A stretch of DNA of 64,000 nucleotides from Colimorpha sp045222295. GTDB lineage: Bacteria; Bacteroidota; Bacteroidia; Bacteroidales; P3. A program made the translations under genes and the position numbers. The DNA is taken from contig JBGUXP010000011.1 of assembly GCA_045222295.1 (NCBI GenBank), forward strand, positions 1 through 64,000. Direction: 5' to 3'. Under the pieces are notes generated by a model that ran no database searches, was not told where the DNA came from, and saw only the letters and a list, made by a program, of their open reading frames with translations. Shown here in pieces: positions 25,458 through 34,821 of this stretch (position 1 is the stretch's first letter; each line of letters opens with the position of its first letter).

Positions 25458-26759
25458 ATGGAAAGGCATCAAATGCCATCCTCTTTTCACTATTCACTAT
25501 CCACCCTTTTTCTTTTATTCTTTCTTTTTTTATCCGCGCACGCGCAGGCGAATTATATATTATTGCCAATGGACGAAGCCCAGAAGAACCACCTGAAAGC
25601 CTACGGCGTAGCCTATTGGAGCCTGCAGCGCGAGGTGGAAGTCACCTGGTTGCTCAACTATCGCGGAGGCACTTTCATGATGAAATATGCCGATGCTATC
25701 GAACGCGAATGTAAACTGAGGGGTGTAAGATGCGAGGTGATTGCCGACGGCCAAAGTAGCGCCATCCTCAGCCACATTGCCGACCCAGGCGTGAACATGG
25801 ATGCCGTCAAGCTACAGAAAGCACCCAAGATTGCCGTCTACTCGCCGAAGAACAAATTGCCATGGGACGACGCCGTGACGCTTGTACTCACCTACGCAGA
25901 AATACCCTACGATGTGGTGTATGACGAGGAGGTGATGAGCGGCGTACTACCCACCTATGACTGGCTGCACCTGCACCACGAAGATTTCACCGGCCAATAC
26001 GGCAAATTTTGGGCCAACTACCGCAGCCAGCAATGGTACATCGAGGATGTGCGGTTGCAAGAAGCCATGGCAAACAAGCTAGGCTTCAGCAAGGTCAGCC
26101 AACTGAAGCTGGCAGTAGCCAAGAAGATACGCGACTTTGTGATGGGCGGCGGATTCCTCTTCGCCATGTGCTCGGCTCCTGACAGCTACGACGTGGCGCT
26201 AGCTGCCGAAGGGGTGGACATCTGCGACGTGATGTTCGACGGAGACCCCATGCAGCCCAACGCACAGGAGCTTCTGGATTACAGCAAATGTTTTGCCTTC
26301 AAAGACTTCCTCATCAGCCGGAACCCATCGGAATATGAGATTTCGACCATCGACATCGACGACCGCAGCCGCCAACGCCTAGTGAACGAGAAGAACGATT
26401 TCTTCGTACTCTTCGACTTCTCGGCCAAATGGGACTGGATTCCTACCATGCTGACACAAAACCACACTCGTGTGGTCCACGGCTTCATGGGACAGACAAC
26501 GGCCTTCCGACGCGAATTGGTAAAGACCAGTTGCGTTATCCTGGGCGAGAACAAGGAGCTGAACGAGGTGCGCTACCTGCACGGAGACTACGGAAAAGGT
26601 ACCTGGACCTTCCTCGGTGGGCACGACCCCGAAGACTACCGCCATTTCATCGGCGACCCTCCCACAGACCTCTCGCTCTACCCCAACTCTCCTGGATACC
26701 GACTGATTTTAAACAACATACTATTTCCTGCAGCAAAAAAAGAAAAACACAAAACATGA
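25458..26759 (+). CDS. Conserved Bacteroidota secreted protein (often labelled asparagine synthetase B)
   Basis: About 433 residues. ATGs at 25413, 25458 and 25473 are all possible; the last two give a signal peptide ending in LSAHAQA. The mature part (NYILLPMDEAQKNHLKAYG, KIAVYSPKNKLPWDDAVTL, YDWLHLHHEDFTGQYGKFW, GGGFLFAMCSAPDSYD) is highly conserved in Bacteroidales. From memory, databases call it asparagine synthetase B, but I see no glutaminase or synthetase motif. The HHEDF and FLFAMCSA segments suggest a glutamine-amidotransferase-like fold. The signal-peptide segment SSFHYSLSTL comes from 7-nt repeats. First gene of a four-gene export operon. Confidence 0.7.
   Translation: MERHQMPSSFHYSLSTLFLLFFLFLSAHAQANYILLPMDEAQKNHLKAYGVAYWSLQREVEVTWLLNYRGGTFMMKYADAIERECKLRGVRCEVIADGQSSAILSHIADPGVNMDAVKLQKAPKIAVYSPKNKLPWDDAVTLVLTYAEIPYDVVYDEEVMSGVLPTYDWLHLHHEDFTGQYGKFWANYRSQQWYIEDVRLQEAMANKLGFSKVSQLKLAVAKKIRDFVMGGGFLFAMCSAPDSYDVALAAEGVDICDVMFDGDPMQPNAQELLDYSKCFAFKDFLISRNPSEYEISTIDIDDRSRQRLVNEKNDFFVLFDFSAKWDWIPTMLTQNHTRVVHGFMGQTTAFRRELVKTSCVILGENKELNEVRYLHGDYGKGTWTFLGGHDPEDYRHFIGDPPTDLSLYPNSPGYRLILNNILFPAAKKEKHKT
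25484..25504 (+). repeat. 7-nt tandem repeat in a signal-peptide region
   Basis: Three heptamers: TTTTCAC, TATTCAC, TATCCAC. They encode FHYSLST just before the hydrophobic core. Confidence 0.6.
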
Positions 26760-28033
26760 CAAAGAGAATCATAATAGGACTAATAGTCGTAATGGGGTTC
26801 ATTGGCAACATGGGCCATGCACAAAACGGCACATGGACTGTCTACAGCACCCGAACGAGTGATATCTGTGGCAACAACATATCAGCCCTTGCCGCTGACA
26901 GTCGTGGTGTATGGGCCGGAACCTACCAAGGACTATGCCGACTCTCAGGACCTTCATGGCTGGACTACTCGATGTTCAACGAAAAGTTGAAAGACCAGTC
27001 GGTAAACTGTCTGATGATTGACAAGCGCGGAGTGCTGTGGATTGGCACCGACGACTATGGTGTCATCGAATGGGACGGAACCAATTGGACCGAGCACAAC
27101 GATGTCACACGACGACTGAAGATGAAATTTGTCAAAGAGATTGTCATAGACCAAGATGGCCTGACATGGATTGGTGTTACCCTCGGCGGCCTGGTGACCT
27201 ACGACGGCAACGACTGGGAAAAATATACGCCCAACGACTGCGGCCTGCTGAGCGATTTCGTGCTTGATCTGGCCGTAGACCGTGCCAACCGTAAATGGAT
27301 TACCACTAACGCCGGTGTCAGCGTCTTCAACGGCAACCGCTGGACAAGCTATACCACCGGAAACTCAGGCCTTCCCGACGACATCGTACCCGCCATCGCC
27401 ATCGACAAGCAGAATGTCAAATGGTTCGGCACCCTCAGTGGTCTAGCCCGCTACGACGGCCAGCGATGGACTGTATGGAATACCAGCAACAGTCCGCTTC
27501 CCAGCGACCAAGTGAACGACATCACCATTGACAAGAACGGTCTGCTGTGGATAGCCACCAACCATGGTGCCGCCGTGTTTGACGGGATAGACAACTGGGT
27601 GGCTTTCACCCCTAAAAACAGCCAAATTCCCGAAGGAAACATCTACAAGGTAGCCGTCGACAATAACGGAACCGTGTGGTTCGGTAACGACTCAAAAGGA
27701 CTAGCCAAGCTCAGCGGTTTCCAGATGCCAAGCCGCGAGGTAGCCGAAAGTGTCCCTCCGGATAACCGTATAGTCAAGGAGGTTGATGCCCCTGGCCCCG
27801 GCGACCAGCATGTGCGCATCAACCCTCACCTTGACGAGGGATATATCACCGTCTCCATTGAGAGTCCATTAGCCAACATCACTTTCATCAATAGCAACGG
27901 CAAAGTGGTAAAACGGGTGGAAAACTACACCAACAACCAACATATCAAAATCAACCGCCTTCCCAAAGGCATGTATACAGTCTCGGTGAAAACCGAACGT
28001 GGCGAAAGAAAAATTAAATTCAATCTGAAATAA
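26756..28033 (+). CDS. Secreted two-component-regulator-type beta-propeller with T9SS-like tail
   Basis: A 425-residue protein with a signal peptide (MTKRIIIGLIVVMGFIGNMGHAQ). It has about seven Reg_prop-type blades of the form IDKRGVLWIGTDDYGVIEWDG, each with a W(I/F)GT core and a VxxIAID-type strand. The C-terminal 80 residues (ITFINSNGKVVKRVEN, LPKGMYTVSVKTERGERKI) look like a T9SS sorting domain. No kinase domain is attached, so it is a free-standing surface propeller with unknown ligand. Its ATG overlaps the previous stop (ATGA). Confidence 0.85.
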   Translation: MTKRIIIGLIVVMGFIGNMGHAQNGTWTVYSTRTSDICGNNISALAADSRGVWAGTYQGLCRLSGPSWLDYSMFNEKLKDQSVNCLMIDKRGVLWIGTDDYGVIEWDGTNWTEHNDVTRRLKMKFVKEIVIDQDGLTWIGVTLGGLVTYDGNDWEKYTPNDCGLLSDFVLDLAVDRANRKWITTNAGVSVFNGNRWTSYTTGNSGLPDDIVPAIAIDKQNVKWFGTLSGLARYDGQRWTVWNTSNSPLPSDQVNDITIDKNGLLWIATNHGAAVFDGIDNWVAFTPKNSQIPEGNIYKVAVDNNGTVWFGNDSKGLAKLSGFQMPSREVAESVPPDNRIVKEVDAPGPGDQHVRINPHLDEGYITVSIESPLANITFINSNGKVVKRVENYTNNQHIKINRLPKGMYTVSVKTERGERKIKFNLK

Positions 28034-28035
28034 CA

Positions 28036-30087
28036 ATGAAACGACTTGTTTTCCTGCTCCTGTGCCTCGCAACCACCTTGGGCATCAATGCCCAGCAGTT
28101 GGACCCTGCCAAACGCACCTTCTCGGTGAAAGAGACCTCGCCTACCGAAGCCGAACTCATCATGACTGTCAAACTCGACAACGGTTGGCACATGTATTCA
28201 CAACACACCGATGCCAACGGCCCGCTGCCAACCGTATTTGAATTCTCACCGTCAAGCGACTACCAGCTCGTGGGCAAGGTTTCCGAACCCAAGCCCCATG
28301 AGGAGATGGACGCCATGTTCGGCTGCATTGTCAAGTCGTTTAGTGGCACGGTGGTCTTCCGCCAGAAAATCAAACGTCTCTCGCAGAAAGACTTCACCGT
28401 CAAAGGCATTCTCTCCTACCAGCTCTGCAACGACGGCAGCTGCATTGCTCCTGAGGACCACGACATGGTCTTCAAGGTGAAAGGAGCCACCGAAGAAGCC
28501 GCACCCACCGTCACCGAAGAGACGGTCTCTTCCGAGGAAGCGGAGAATCAGGAATCCCTAGAACCCACCGAGTCTTTGGAGAAACCAGCAACTCCTGAAA
28601 CCGCAGAAACCTCTGAGTCCTCCGAAGAGAGCCACCAGAGCCTGCTGATGATCTTTCTCATCGCCTTGGGTGGCGGCATCCTCACCATGTTCACCCCCTG
28701 CGTCTTCCCCATGATACCCATGACCGTCAACTTCTTCATGCGCGGTGCTGAGAACAAACGCAAAGGCCGTCGCCAGGCTTGGTTCTTTGGCTTCTCCATC
28801 GTCTTCCTCTTCGCCGTGTTGGGTGCCATCCTAGCTCTTATTCTCGGTCCCGAATCGCTCTATGTCATGGGTACCCACTGGATTCCCAATCTCATCTTCT
28901 TCGTCATCTTCTTCATCTTCGCCCTGAGTTTCTTCGGGCTCTTCGAAATAAAGATGCCCGAGAAGTGGGTCAACAGCAGTGACGAGCAGGCCGACAAGGG
29001 AGGTCTGCTGGCCCCCTTCTTCATTGCCCTGACCACCGTGCTGGTAAGCTTCAGCTGCACGGGTCCCATCCTCGGAGCTGCCCTGGTGGGCCTCACCACC
29101 TCGAGCACCGACCGCTGGGTATCATTGGTCACCATGCTGGGATTCGGCATCGGATTCGCTGCTCCCTTCACCCTCCTGGCCATGTTCCCGCAGTTCCTCA
29201 AGAACATGAAGAGCGGCGGCTGGCTCAACACTGTCAAGGTGGTCTTCGCCTTCCTCGAGCTGGCCTTCGGACTGAAGTTCCTGCAACAGGCCGACCTCTA
29301 CTGTGGCTGGGGGCTTCTCGACCGCGAAGTCTATCTGGCCCTCTGGATTGTCATCTTCGCGCTGTTGGGCTTTTACCTCCTTGGCAAACTGCGCTTCAAA
29401 GGTGACGACCCCATCGAGCACCTCGGCACCGGCCGACTGATGCTCGCCATCCTCGACCTGGCCTTTGTAGTCTACATGATTCCTGGCCTTTGGGGTGCCC
29501 CCCTCAAGGGCATCTCCGGCTTCATGCCCCCCATGGAGACCCAGGACTTCAACATCGAAAAGATTGTCTACGAGAACGCAGGTTCCGGTCCTGTCGCCTC
29601 TGTCGGCAAGTTGCCTTCCGACCGTAAATATACCGACCAGCTACATGCCCCTCTCGGCTATGAGACTTTCTTTGACCTCGACGAGGCCAAAGCATACGCC
29701 CGCCAGATAGGCAAGCCCATCTTTGTCGACTTCACAGGAAAGACCTGTGCCAACTGCCGCGAGATGGAGCACTACGTGTGGCCCGATACCGAAGTGAAAC
29801 GCATCCTCAACGAAGACTACGTGATGGTCTCACTCTACTGCGACGCCAACACAATCGAACTGCCCGAGAGTGAATGGGTCACCAACGACAAAGGCCGTGT
29901 CATCAAGTCGCTCGGACAGAAAAACCTCAACTACCAGAAGACTGTCTTCAACATGAACGCTCAACCCTATTACGTGGTCATCGATGCCGACGGCAATGTC
30001 CTCACCAAGGAAAATTACAAATACGACCGCGACGTGCAGAAATTCGTCAACTGGCTCAATGAAGGAAAACAGAACTTTAAGAAATAA
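28036..30087 (+). CDS. dsbD: Thiol:disulfide interchange protein DsbD
   Basis: A 683-residue DsbD that moves electrons from cytoplasmic thioredoxin to periplasmic thiols. In order: signal peptide; N-terminal DsbD-alpha-like domain (Cys in MFGCIVKSF and QLCNDGSC); an acidic Glu/Pro/Thr linker (about 155-210); about eight membrane helices with the redox Cys in TPCVFPMIPM and FSCTGPILGA; and a C-terminal thioredoxin domain with CANC (FTGKTCANCREME). It starts 2 nt after the propeller gene. Placement before a Cys protease suggests it keeps exported thiols reduced; that is inference. Confidence 0.93.
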   Translation: MKRLVFLLLCLATTLGINAQQLDPAKRTFSVKETSPTEAELIMTVKLDNGWHMYSQHTDANGPLPTVFEFSPSSDYQLVGKVSEPKPHEEMDAMFGCIVKSFSGTVVFRQKIKRLSQKDFTVKGILSYQLCNDGSCIAPEDHDMVFKVKGATEEAAPTVTEETVSSEEAENQESLEPTESLEKPATPETAETSESSEESHQSLLMIFLIALGGGILTMFTPCVFPMIPMTVNFFMRGAENKRKGRRQAWFFGFSIVFLFAVLGAILALILGPESLYVMGTHWIPNLIFFVIFFIFALSFFGLFEIKMPEKWVNSSDEQADKGGLLAPFFIALTTVLVSFSCTGPILGAALVGLTTSSTDRWVSLVTMLGFGIGFAAPFTLLAMFPQFLKNMKSGGWLNTVKVVFAFLELAFGLKFLQQADLYCGWGLLDREVYLALWIVIFALLGFYLLGKLRFKGDDPIEHLGTGRLMLAILDLAFVVYMIPGLWGAPLKGISGFMPPMETQDFNIEKIVYENAGSGPVASVGKLPSDRKYTDQLHAPLGYETFFDLDEAKAYARQIGKPIFVDFTGKTCANCREMEHYVWPDTEVKRILNEDYVMVSLYCDANTIELPESEWVTNDKGRVIKSLGQKNLNYQKTVFNMNAQPYYVVIDADGNVLTKENYKYDRDVQKFVNWLNEGKQNFKK

Positions 30088-30093
30088 TCCACG

Positions 30094-31938
30094 ATGAAAA
30101 GAACCATACTGCTGATAGCCGTTCTCCTCTCTTTTTCAGCTAATGCAAACACCGTCAGCCACGAAGAGGCCTCCCTTGTAGCGACACGATTCTGGGACAC
30201 CCATCATCCCTCCAACAGTGATAGTGTTTATAAACTATCATTTATCCACATTGCCACATTGCCACACCTTTATATCGCCGACATCAACGGCGGCGAAGGG
30301 TTCGTTATCGTAGCTGGCGACGACTGCGTCCGTCCCATCCTTGCCTACTCTTTCGACTCCCCCTTCCCTCTGGAACTCAATCCTGAATTGCGTTATTGGC
30401 TCAATGGTTATGAAGAGCAAATTGCTGATGCCGTCAAGGCCGACTACCAGCCTTTCCAACAAGTTGTTGCCGAATGGAGCAATCTCCTCAAGGAGACCGC
30501 CCCCATAGTTGCCACTGACATTGCCGACGTGCCTGCCATGCTTACCACCCGTTGGGACCAAGGCAACCCCTACAACAAATTCTGCCCCTACGACTCCGTC
30601 CGAAACGGACGTGCCGTTGTGGGCTGTGTAGCCACAGCCATGGCTCAGATAATGAAGTTCTGGAACTATCCCGCCTACGGCGAAGGAAGTCTTACCTACC
30701 AGCCGACAACAGGCCAACCTCGTTACGATACTATTTTCCCACTCCAGTCTGTCGACTTCAGCAATACCACCTATCTTTGGGAATTCATGCCCGACGAATT
30801 GGGCTACGGCACATTCTCTTATCAGCGCGACGCCGTGGCCATTATCTCCTACCACTGTGGCGTAGCGGTAGAGATGATGTACGGACTCTCTGCTAATGGC
30901 GGCAGCTCCGCCTACTCGAGCTGTGGTCCTTGGGCTCAAGCCTGCGCCACAGAGGCCTTCTGGAGATACTTCAAATACGACACCACTCTTTACTTAAAAT
31001 ATCGCAACAGCTATTCGGACAGCAGTTGGCGTGCCCTCATCGACAGTCAGCTCACCCAAGGACAACCCATGTATTATGCTGGCCATGACTCCACGGGCGG
31101 GCATGCTTTTGTGCTTGATGGCTCCGACCTCCAAGACCGATACCACTTCAACTGGGGCTGGAGTGGCTACGGCGACGGGTTCTACACCATCGATGACCTC
31201 GCTCCTCGCTCCGGCGGCGACGGCGGCAACGCAACCTACACCTTCAACCTAAACCAGGAAGCCATCTTCAACATCCGCCCCCTATACGCTGAGACTTTCG
31301 ACACTGTCGACTACTACGACACATTATGCAACAGCTCTCAATACCATGACTTCTATGAATATCACCTGCGCGTGACCGAGATGGACACCCTCCTAAGGCA
31401 TCTCGGAACCTTCTACCGCTACCACCTCAGCGTCGTCGACCAGAAACGAGTCTTCCTCAACCCCAACATCTCTGGTCAGACTCCAGAAATGTCCTATTTC
31501 TGTCCCATTGAAGGCTACACCTTACCTAATTGTACTTTCACCAACGAGGGCAACATGTTCATCGGCTGGTGCCGCAGCAAAACCGGTGACGATACCATCT
31601 ATCAGCCCGGCCAGCACATTGACCTCATTACCGGTGCAACATTCTTCGCCTTATGGATTGACACCACAAATGCAGGTATTGCCAATATTGAGGCTTCTGA
31701 AGAGGTCACCCTTTGGCCCAACCCCACCAGTGGCGAGTTGTACATCACCCTAAAAATGGGACATGATGCGCAGGTATTCGTCATCGATGCCACGGGACGA
31801 ACCGTAATGCGGGAGAACTATCCCAACATGATGGGCGGAAACACCAAAATCTCGCTTCAAAGCCTCCCAAATGGCATCTACACCGTGCAAATCAAGACTG
31901 CCATGGGCACCTATAACAAACGAATAATCAAACGATAA
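30094..31938 (+). CDS. C10 family (streptopain/SpeB-like) cysteine protease with T9SS sorting domain
   Basis: A 614-residue secreted protease. Signal peptide, then a propeptide (SHEEASLVATRFW, then GFVIVAGDD, the Spi/prodomain pattern). The catalytic domain has Cys in AVVGCVATAMAQIMKFWN (about 177) and His in GGHAFVLDGSD (about 340), with FNWGWSGYGDGFY. A short InlB-like Listeria-Bacteroides repeat follows (NEGNMFIGWCRSKTGDDTIY). The C-terminus is a type A T9SS domain (LWPNPTSGELYITL, LPNGIYTVQIKTAMG). It is likely surface-exposed and proteolytic. Last gene of the export operon. Confidence 0.92.
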   Translation: MKRTILLIAVLLSFSANANTVSHEEASLVATRFWDTHHPSNSDSVYKLSFIHIATLPHLYIADINGGEGFVIVAGDDCVRPILAYSFDSPFPLELNPELRYWLNGYEEQIADAVKADYQPFQQVVAEWSNLLKETAPIVATDIADVPAMLTTRWDQGNPYNKFCPYDSVRNGRAVVGCVATAMAQIMKFWNYPAYGEGSLTYQPTTGQPRYDTIFPLQSVDFSNTTYLWEFMPDELGYGTFSYQRDAVAIISYHCGVAVEMMYGLSANGGSSAYSSCGPWAQACATEAFWRYFKYDTTLYLKYRNSYSDSSWRALIDSQLTQGQPMYYAGHDSTGGHAFVLDGSDLQDRYHFNWGWSGYGDGFYTIDDLAPRSGGDGGNATYTFNLNQEAIFNIRPLYAETFDTVDYYDTLCNSSQYHDFYEYHLRVTEMDTLLRHLGTFYRYHLSVVDQKRVFLNPNISGQTPEMSYFCPIEGYTLPNCTFTNEGNMFIGWCRSKTGDDTIYQPGQHIDLITGATFFALWIDTTNAGIANIEASEEVTLWPNPTSGELYITLKMGHDAQVFVIDATGRTVMRENYPNMMGGNTKISLQSLPNGIYTVQIKTAMGTYNKRIIKR

Positions 31939-31954
31939 AAAATATTAAAAAGAA

Positions 31955-31990
31955 AAATTTGGTAGATTCGAAAAATGTTCGTACTTTTGC
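31955..31990 (+). promoter_or_regulatory. Promoter for tRNA-fMet (extended -33)
   Basis: AAATTTGG (31955-31962), 19 nt, TACTTTTGC (31982-31990). Confidence 0.8.
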
Positions 31991-32001
31991 ACTCGATTTC
32001 A

Positions 32002-32046
32002 CAAAAGAACTTGAGCGCAAGCAAATAAACTTTTAAAGTTCTTTTG
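32002..32046 (+). promoter_or_regulatory. Hairpin in the tRNA-fMet 5' leader
   Basis: A perfect 11-bp inverted repeat, CAAAAGAACTT (32002-32012) and AAGTTCTTTTG (32036-32046), with a 23-nt loop, between the promoter and the tRNA. It ends 14 nt before the mature 5' end, so it is part of the pre-tRNA leader. Confidence 0.6.
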
Positions 32047-32060
32047 AGGAAATAAGAGAG

Positions 32061-32132
<72 letters not shown>

Positions 32133-32137
32133 CCTAA

Positions 32138-32175
32138 ATCAAAAGGCCATCCAAACGGATGGCCTTTTGATTTTT
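32138..32175 (+). terminator. Bidirectional terminator
   Basis: A 15-bp perfect stem, ATCAAAAGGCCATCC, loop AAAC, complement, then T5. It ends tRNA-fMet and probably also pepD from the other strand. Confidence 0.9.
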
Positions 32176-32189
32176 ACTGGTCTATAATT

Positions 32190-33653
32190 CTACTTAAGAC
32201 GTTTGAGGATTTCGAGGGTCTGGTTCCAGAACATCTCGACAGTCTTGATTTCGATACGCTCGTCGGGGCTGTGGACACCGCGGAGAGTAGGGCCATAGGA
32301 AATCATGTCTATGTTGGGATACTTCTGACCAATGAGACCGCACTCGAGGCCGGCATGTATAGCACGAACAACAGGTTCCTTACCATACATCTTCCTGTAG
32401 ACGTCGACACCCACTTTCAGTACACGGCTGTCAGGGTTGGGGGTCCAGCCAGGATAACCGTCACCATGCGTCACCTTGGCACCAATGAGGCGGAAGGTAG
32501 CCTCTATCTTGGCGGCGGCAGCCATCTTGGCACTCTCCACACTACTGCGCTGACTAGTGGCGATATGAATCTTTCCGTCGCGCATCTTGATGGAAGCAAG
32601 ATTAGTGGAGGTCTCGACAAAGTTCTCAATCTCGCGGCTCATAGCCAACACACCGTGGGCACATGCATAGATCACGTTGACAAGTTTCTCCTGGGTCTCT
32701 TTATCAATGAATTTTTTGGGCATCTCGACATCGCGGAGTTCAAACTCCAAACCAGGCTCCGTCGAGCGGAACTCGAATACCATATTTTTTCCCATCTTGG
32801 TAACCATTGCCTTGAATGCACGTACGTTGGCTTCGGGCACGGTGACTACAGCCTCTGCCTCGCGGGCAATGGCATTGCGAAGGTTGCCACCATCGATGGA
32901 GACGAGTCGCATGTCATGTTTATAGGTTCCCTCCCAAAGGATGCGATTGATAAGCTTGTTGGCGCAGCCAAGACCCTTGTTGATGTCGTCGCCACTATGA
33001 CCGCCCTTCAGCCCGCTGACATGGAGAAGGAAGGCTTTGTGTCCCTTAGTGGCAGGCACAAGTTTGTAGTCAATCTCAACCGTGGTATCGATACCACCAG
33101 CACAGCCAATGCAGTACTCACCCTCGTCCTCGTCGTCGAAGTTGAGGAGGATGTCGCTCTTGAGCCAGCTCTTGCTGAGGCCAGCGGCACCAGTGAGACC
33201 GGTCTCTTCATCGACGGTGATAAGGGCTTCGAGGGCGGGATGCTGTAGCTTCTTGTCCTCGAGGATGGCGAGGATAGCAGCCACGCCGATGCCATCGTCG
33301 GCACCAAGGGTGGTGCCGTCAGCGGTGAGCCACTCACCGTCTAGAACTGGCTGGATGGGGTCTTTCATGAAATCGAACTTCTTGGTGCTATTCTTCTCGC
33401 AGACCATGTCCATGTGGGCCTGGAGGCAGACCATAGGGCTCTTCTCAAAGCCCTTGCTGGCGGGCTTGCGAATGAGAACGTTGCCGAGTTTGTCACTCTT
33501 AGTCTCGAGACCGTGCTCCTTACCCCAGTTGACGAGGTATGCCGAGATGCGCTCTTCGTGCTTGGAGGGGCGCGGAATCTGCATGATTTCGCCGAAATAA
33601 TGCCACACGCGTGCGGGCTTTAAACCTTTTAATATGTCATCCTGTTTTTTCAT
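32190..33653 (-). CDS. pepD: Aminoacyl-histidine dipeptidase (PepD/PepV-like, M20)
   Basis: It hydrolyses Xaa-His and other dipeptides. The 487-residue zinc metallopeptidase has metal and catalytic motifs LQAHMDMVCEKN, TLGADDGIGVAAIL, DEETGLTGA, NFDDEDEGEYCIGCAGG and, late, HAGLECGLIGQKYP. The ATG at 33653 (MKKQDDILKGL) is chosen over 33689. Last gene of the plsC-like-purL-tfoX-lipoprotein-pepD operon; the gap to the previous gene is 20 nt. Confidence 0.94.
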   Translation of the reverse strand: MKKQDDILKGLKPARVWHYFGEIMQIPRPSKHEERISAYLVNWGKEHGLETKSDKLGNVLIRKPASKGFEKSPMVCLQAHMDMVCEKNSTKKFDFMKDPIQPVLDGEWLTADGTTLGADDGIGVAAILAILEDKKLQHPALEALITVDEETGLTGAAGLSKSWLKSDILLNFDDEDEGEYCIGCAGGIDTTVEIDYKLVPATKGHKAFLLHVSGLKGGHSGDDINKGLGCANKLINRILWEGTYKHDMRLVSIDGGNLRNAIAREAEAVVTVPEANVRAFKAMVTKMGKNMVFEFRSTEPGLEFELRDVEMPKKFIDKETQEKLVNVIYACAHGVLAMSREIENFVETSTNLASIKMRDGKIHIATSQRSSVESAKMAAAAKIEATFRLIGAKVTHGDGYPGWTPNPDSRVLKVGVDVYRKMYGKEPVVRAIHAGLECGLIGQKYPNIDMISYGPTLRGVHSPDERIEIKTVEMFWNQTLEILKRLK

Positions 33654-33673
33654 AACTATTTTTTTATTGTTTT

Positions 33674-34495
33674 TTATTCTATTGAGCAACCCTCGCCAAA
33701 GAGGCGCTTGGCATAAGGTGTGAGGGGTACGTGCTTGGAAAGCCAGAAAATGGGGAGAGTAATTTCTTGTATGCCGCAGCTATAGGGAGTAATTTCATAA
33801 AGACCATAGAAGACAGAAATGCCGTTGCGGGCACTGTCGACAAGAAAGTTGGCTGGCATGGGCATACGGTCTACCTCTTTGAATTCGTCAAAAAGGCACT
33901 CATAAGTCTCCTTATTCACCTCGAGTTCTTGAATAGCGTGTGCTATGGCCTCGCAGAGGAGGTTGGTATCGGTGACGAGGTCGGTCAAATGGACAACGTT
34001 GCGCGTCTCCTTGTCGATAGTCAGGTATCGCACCGTGTAGAGACCATGTGCCGCTCCAACAGAATAAAGTTCGGTCTTGGCGGCAAAAACAGCCAAGGCG
34101 CTGTCCTGTGTGCAACTACCTTCCAAGGAGTAGTAGCTGTAAGGACGTTCCTCATCGATAGATTTCACTTTCTGCGAATTGCTTTCATCCTCGTAGAACG
34201 GATTGGCAAGCCAACCAATCAAAGCCGTTTCCACATCGGCAGATGTGCTGTCGTCAAAATAAAGGTACTGCAACTCACGCATAGCCGACGGACTTACCAT
34301 ACCTTCGTCAGGCCATGCCACCGAGTAGGTCATCTTTGTACCAATGGTATCCAGGTCCATGATGAATGGCTCATCGAAAATCTGCAGATAACACCGGTCA
34401 CCACTGAGGGTATGGGTGGTAAACTCTTTCGGTTCATGCTTGCAGCCAGCCAGCAGCATTGCCACCAAGGCGAGGCAAAAAGGCAGACGTTTCAT
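33674..34495 (-). CDS. DUF3298/RsiV-like lipoprotein
   Basis: A 273-residue lipoprotein (lipobox LLAGC). The second half (GLYTVRYLTIDKETRNVVHL, TPYSCGIQEITLPIFWLSKH) fits DUF3298, found in RsiV-like and other envelope proteins that bind cell-wall or lysozyme-type ligands. No anti-sigma domain is present. Its ATG overlaps the tfoX-like stop (ATGA). Function unknown. Confidence 0.8.
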   Translation of the reverse strand: MKRLPFCLALVAMLLAGCKHEPKEFTTHTLSGDRCYLQIFDEPFIMDLDTIGTKMTYSVAWPDEGMVSPSAMRELQYLYFDDSTSADVETALIGWLANPFYEDESNSQKVKSIDEERPYSYYSLEGSCTQDSALAVFAAKTELYSVGAAHGLYTVRYLTIDKETRNVVHLTDLVTDTNLLCEAIAHAIQELEVNKETYECLFDEFKEVDRMPMPANFLVDSARNGISVFYGLYEITPYSCGIQEITLPIFWLSKHVPLTPYAKRLFGEGCSIE

Positions 34496-34815
34496 TTTTT
34501 CTTGTTTTTAGGTTTGGGGTCGGGCAACTCTGCACAGGTAGCTTTCACCAATGCCGAGAGATAGTCGCGGTCGTCCACATCCTCGATGTAGAAGTAGGGC
34601 TTGGCACCGTCGTAAGGCGGACGCATATCCTCTATGCGAAGCTTCTTGCGACCCGCCTCGGAGGGCTTAAGGTAGAAACCATTGTCGCTGATGAGGCCGA
34701 AGATTTTGCCATTGCAATAAATACCATAGTCCCCAAACATCTTGCGGGCCTCTATCTCCCCTGCCCCACCACACTGGTCAGCGATGTATTGCACAAAGTC
34801 TGCCGAGCTCGCCAT
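34492..34815 (-). CDS. TfoX/Sxy N-terminal domain protein
   Basis: A 107-residue protein with the TfoX_N pattern (EARKMFGDYGIYCNGKIFGLI, then PPYDGAKPYFYIEDVDD) and a Lys-rich tail. The family is named for the competence regulator Sxy, but stand-alone TfoX_N proteins in Bacteroidales have no proven role. It sits between purL (6 nt away) and a lipoprotein gene. Confidence 0.85.
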   Translation of the reverse strand: MASSADFVQYIADQCGGAGEIEARKMFGDYGIYCNGKIFGLISDNGFYLKPSEAGRKKLRIEDMRPPYDGAKPYFYIEDVDDRDYLSALVKATCAELPDPKPKNKKK

Positions 34816-34821
34816 ACCTTT

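Noticed and set aside
28501..28640. Glu/Pro/Thr-rich DsbD linker as a further inserted repeat
   Set aside because: Units are irregular at the nucleotide level, and such linkers are common in DsbD-like proteins.
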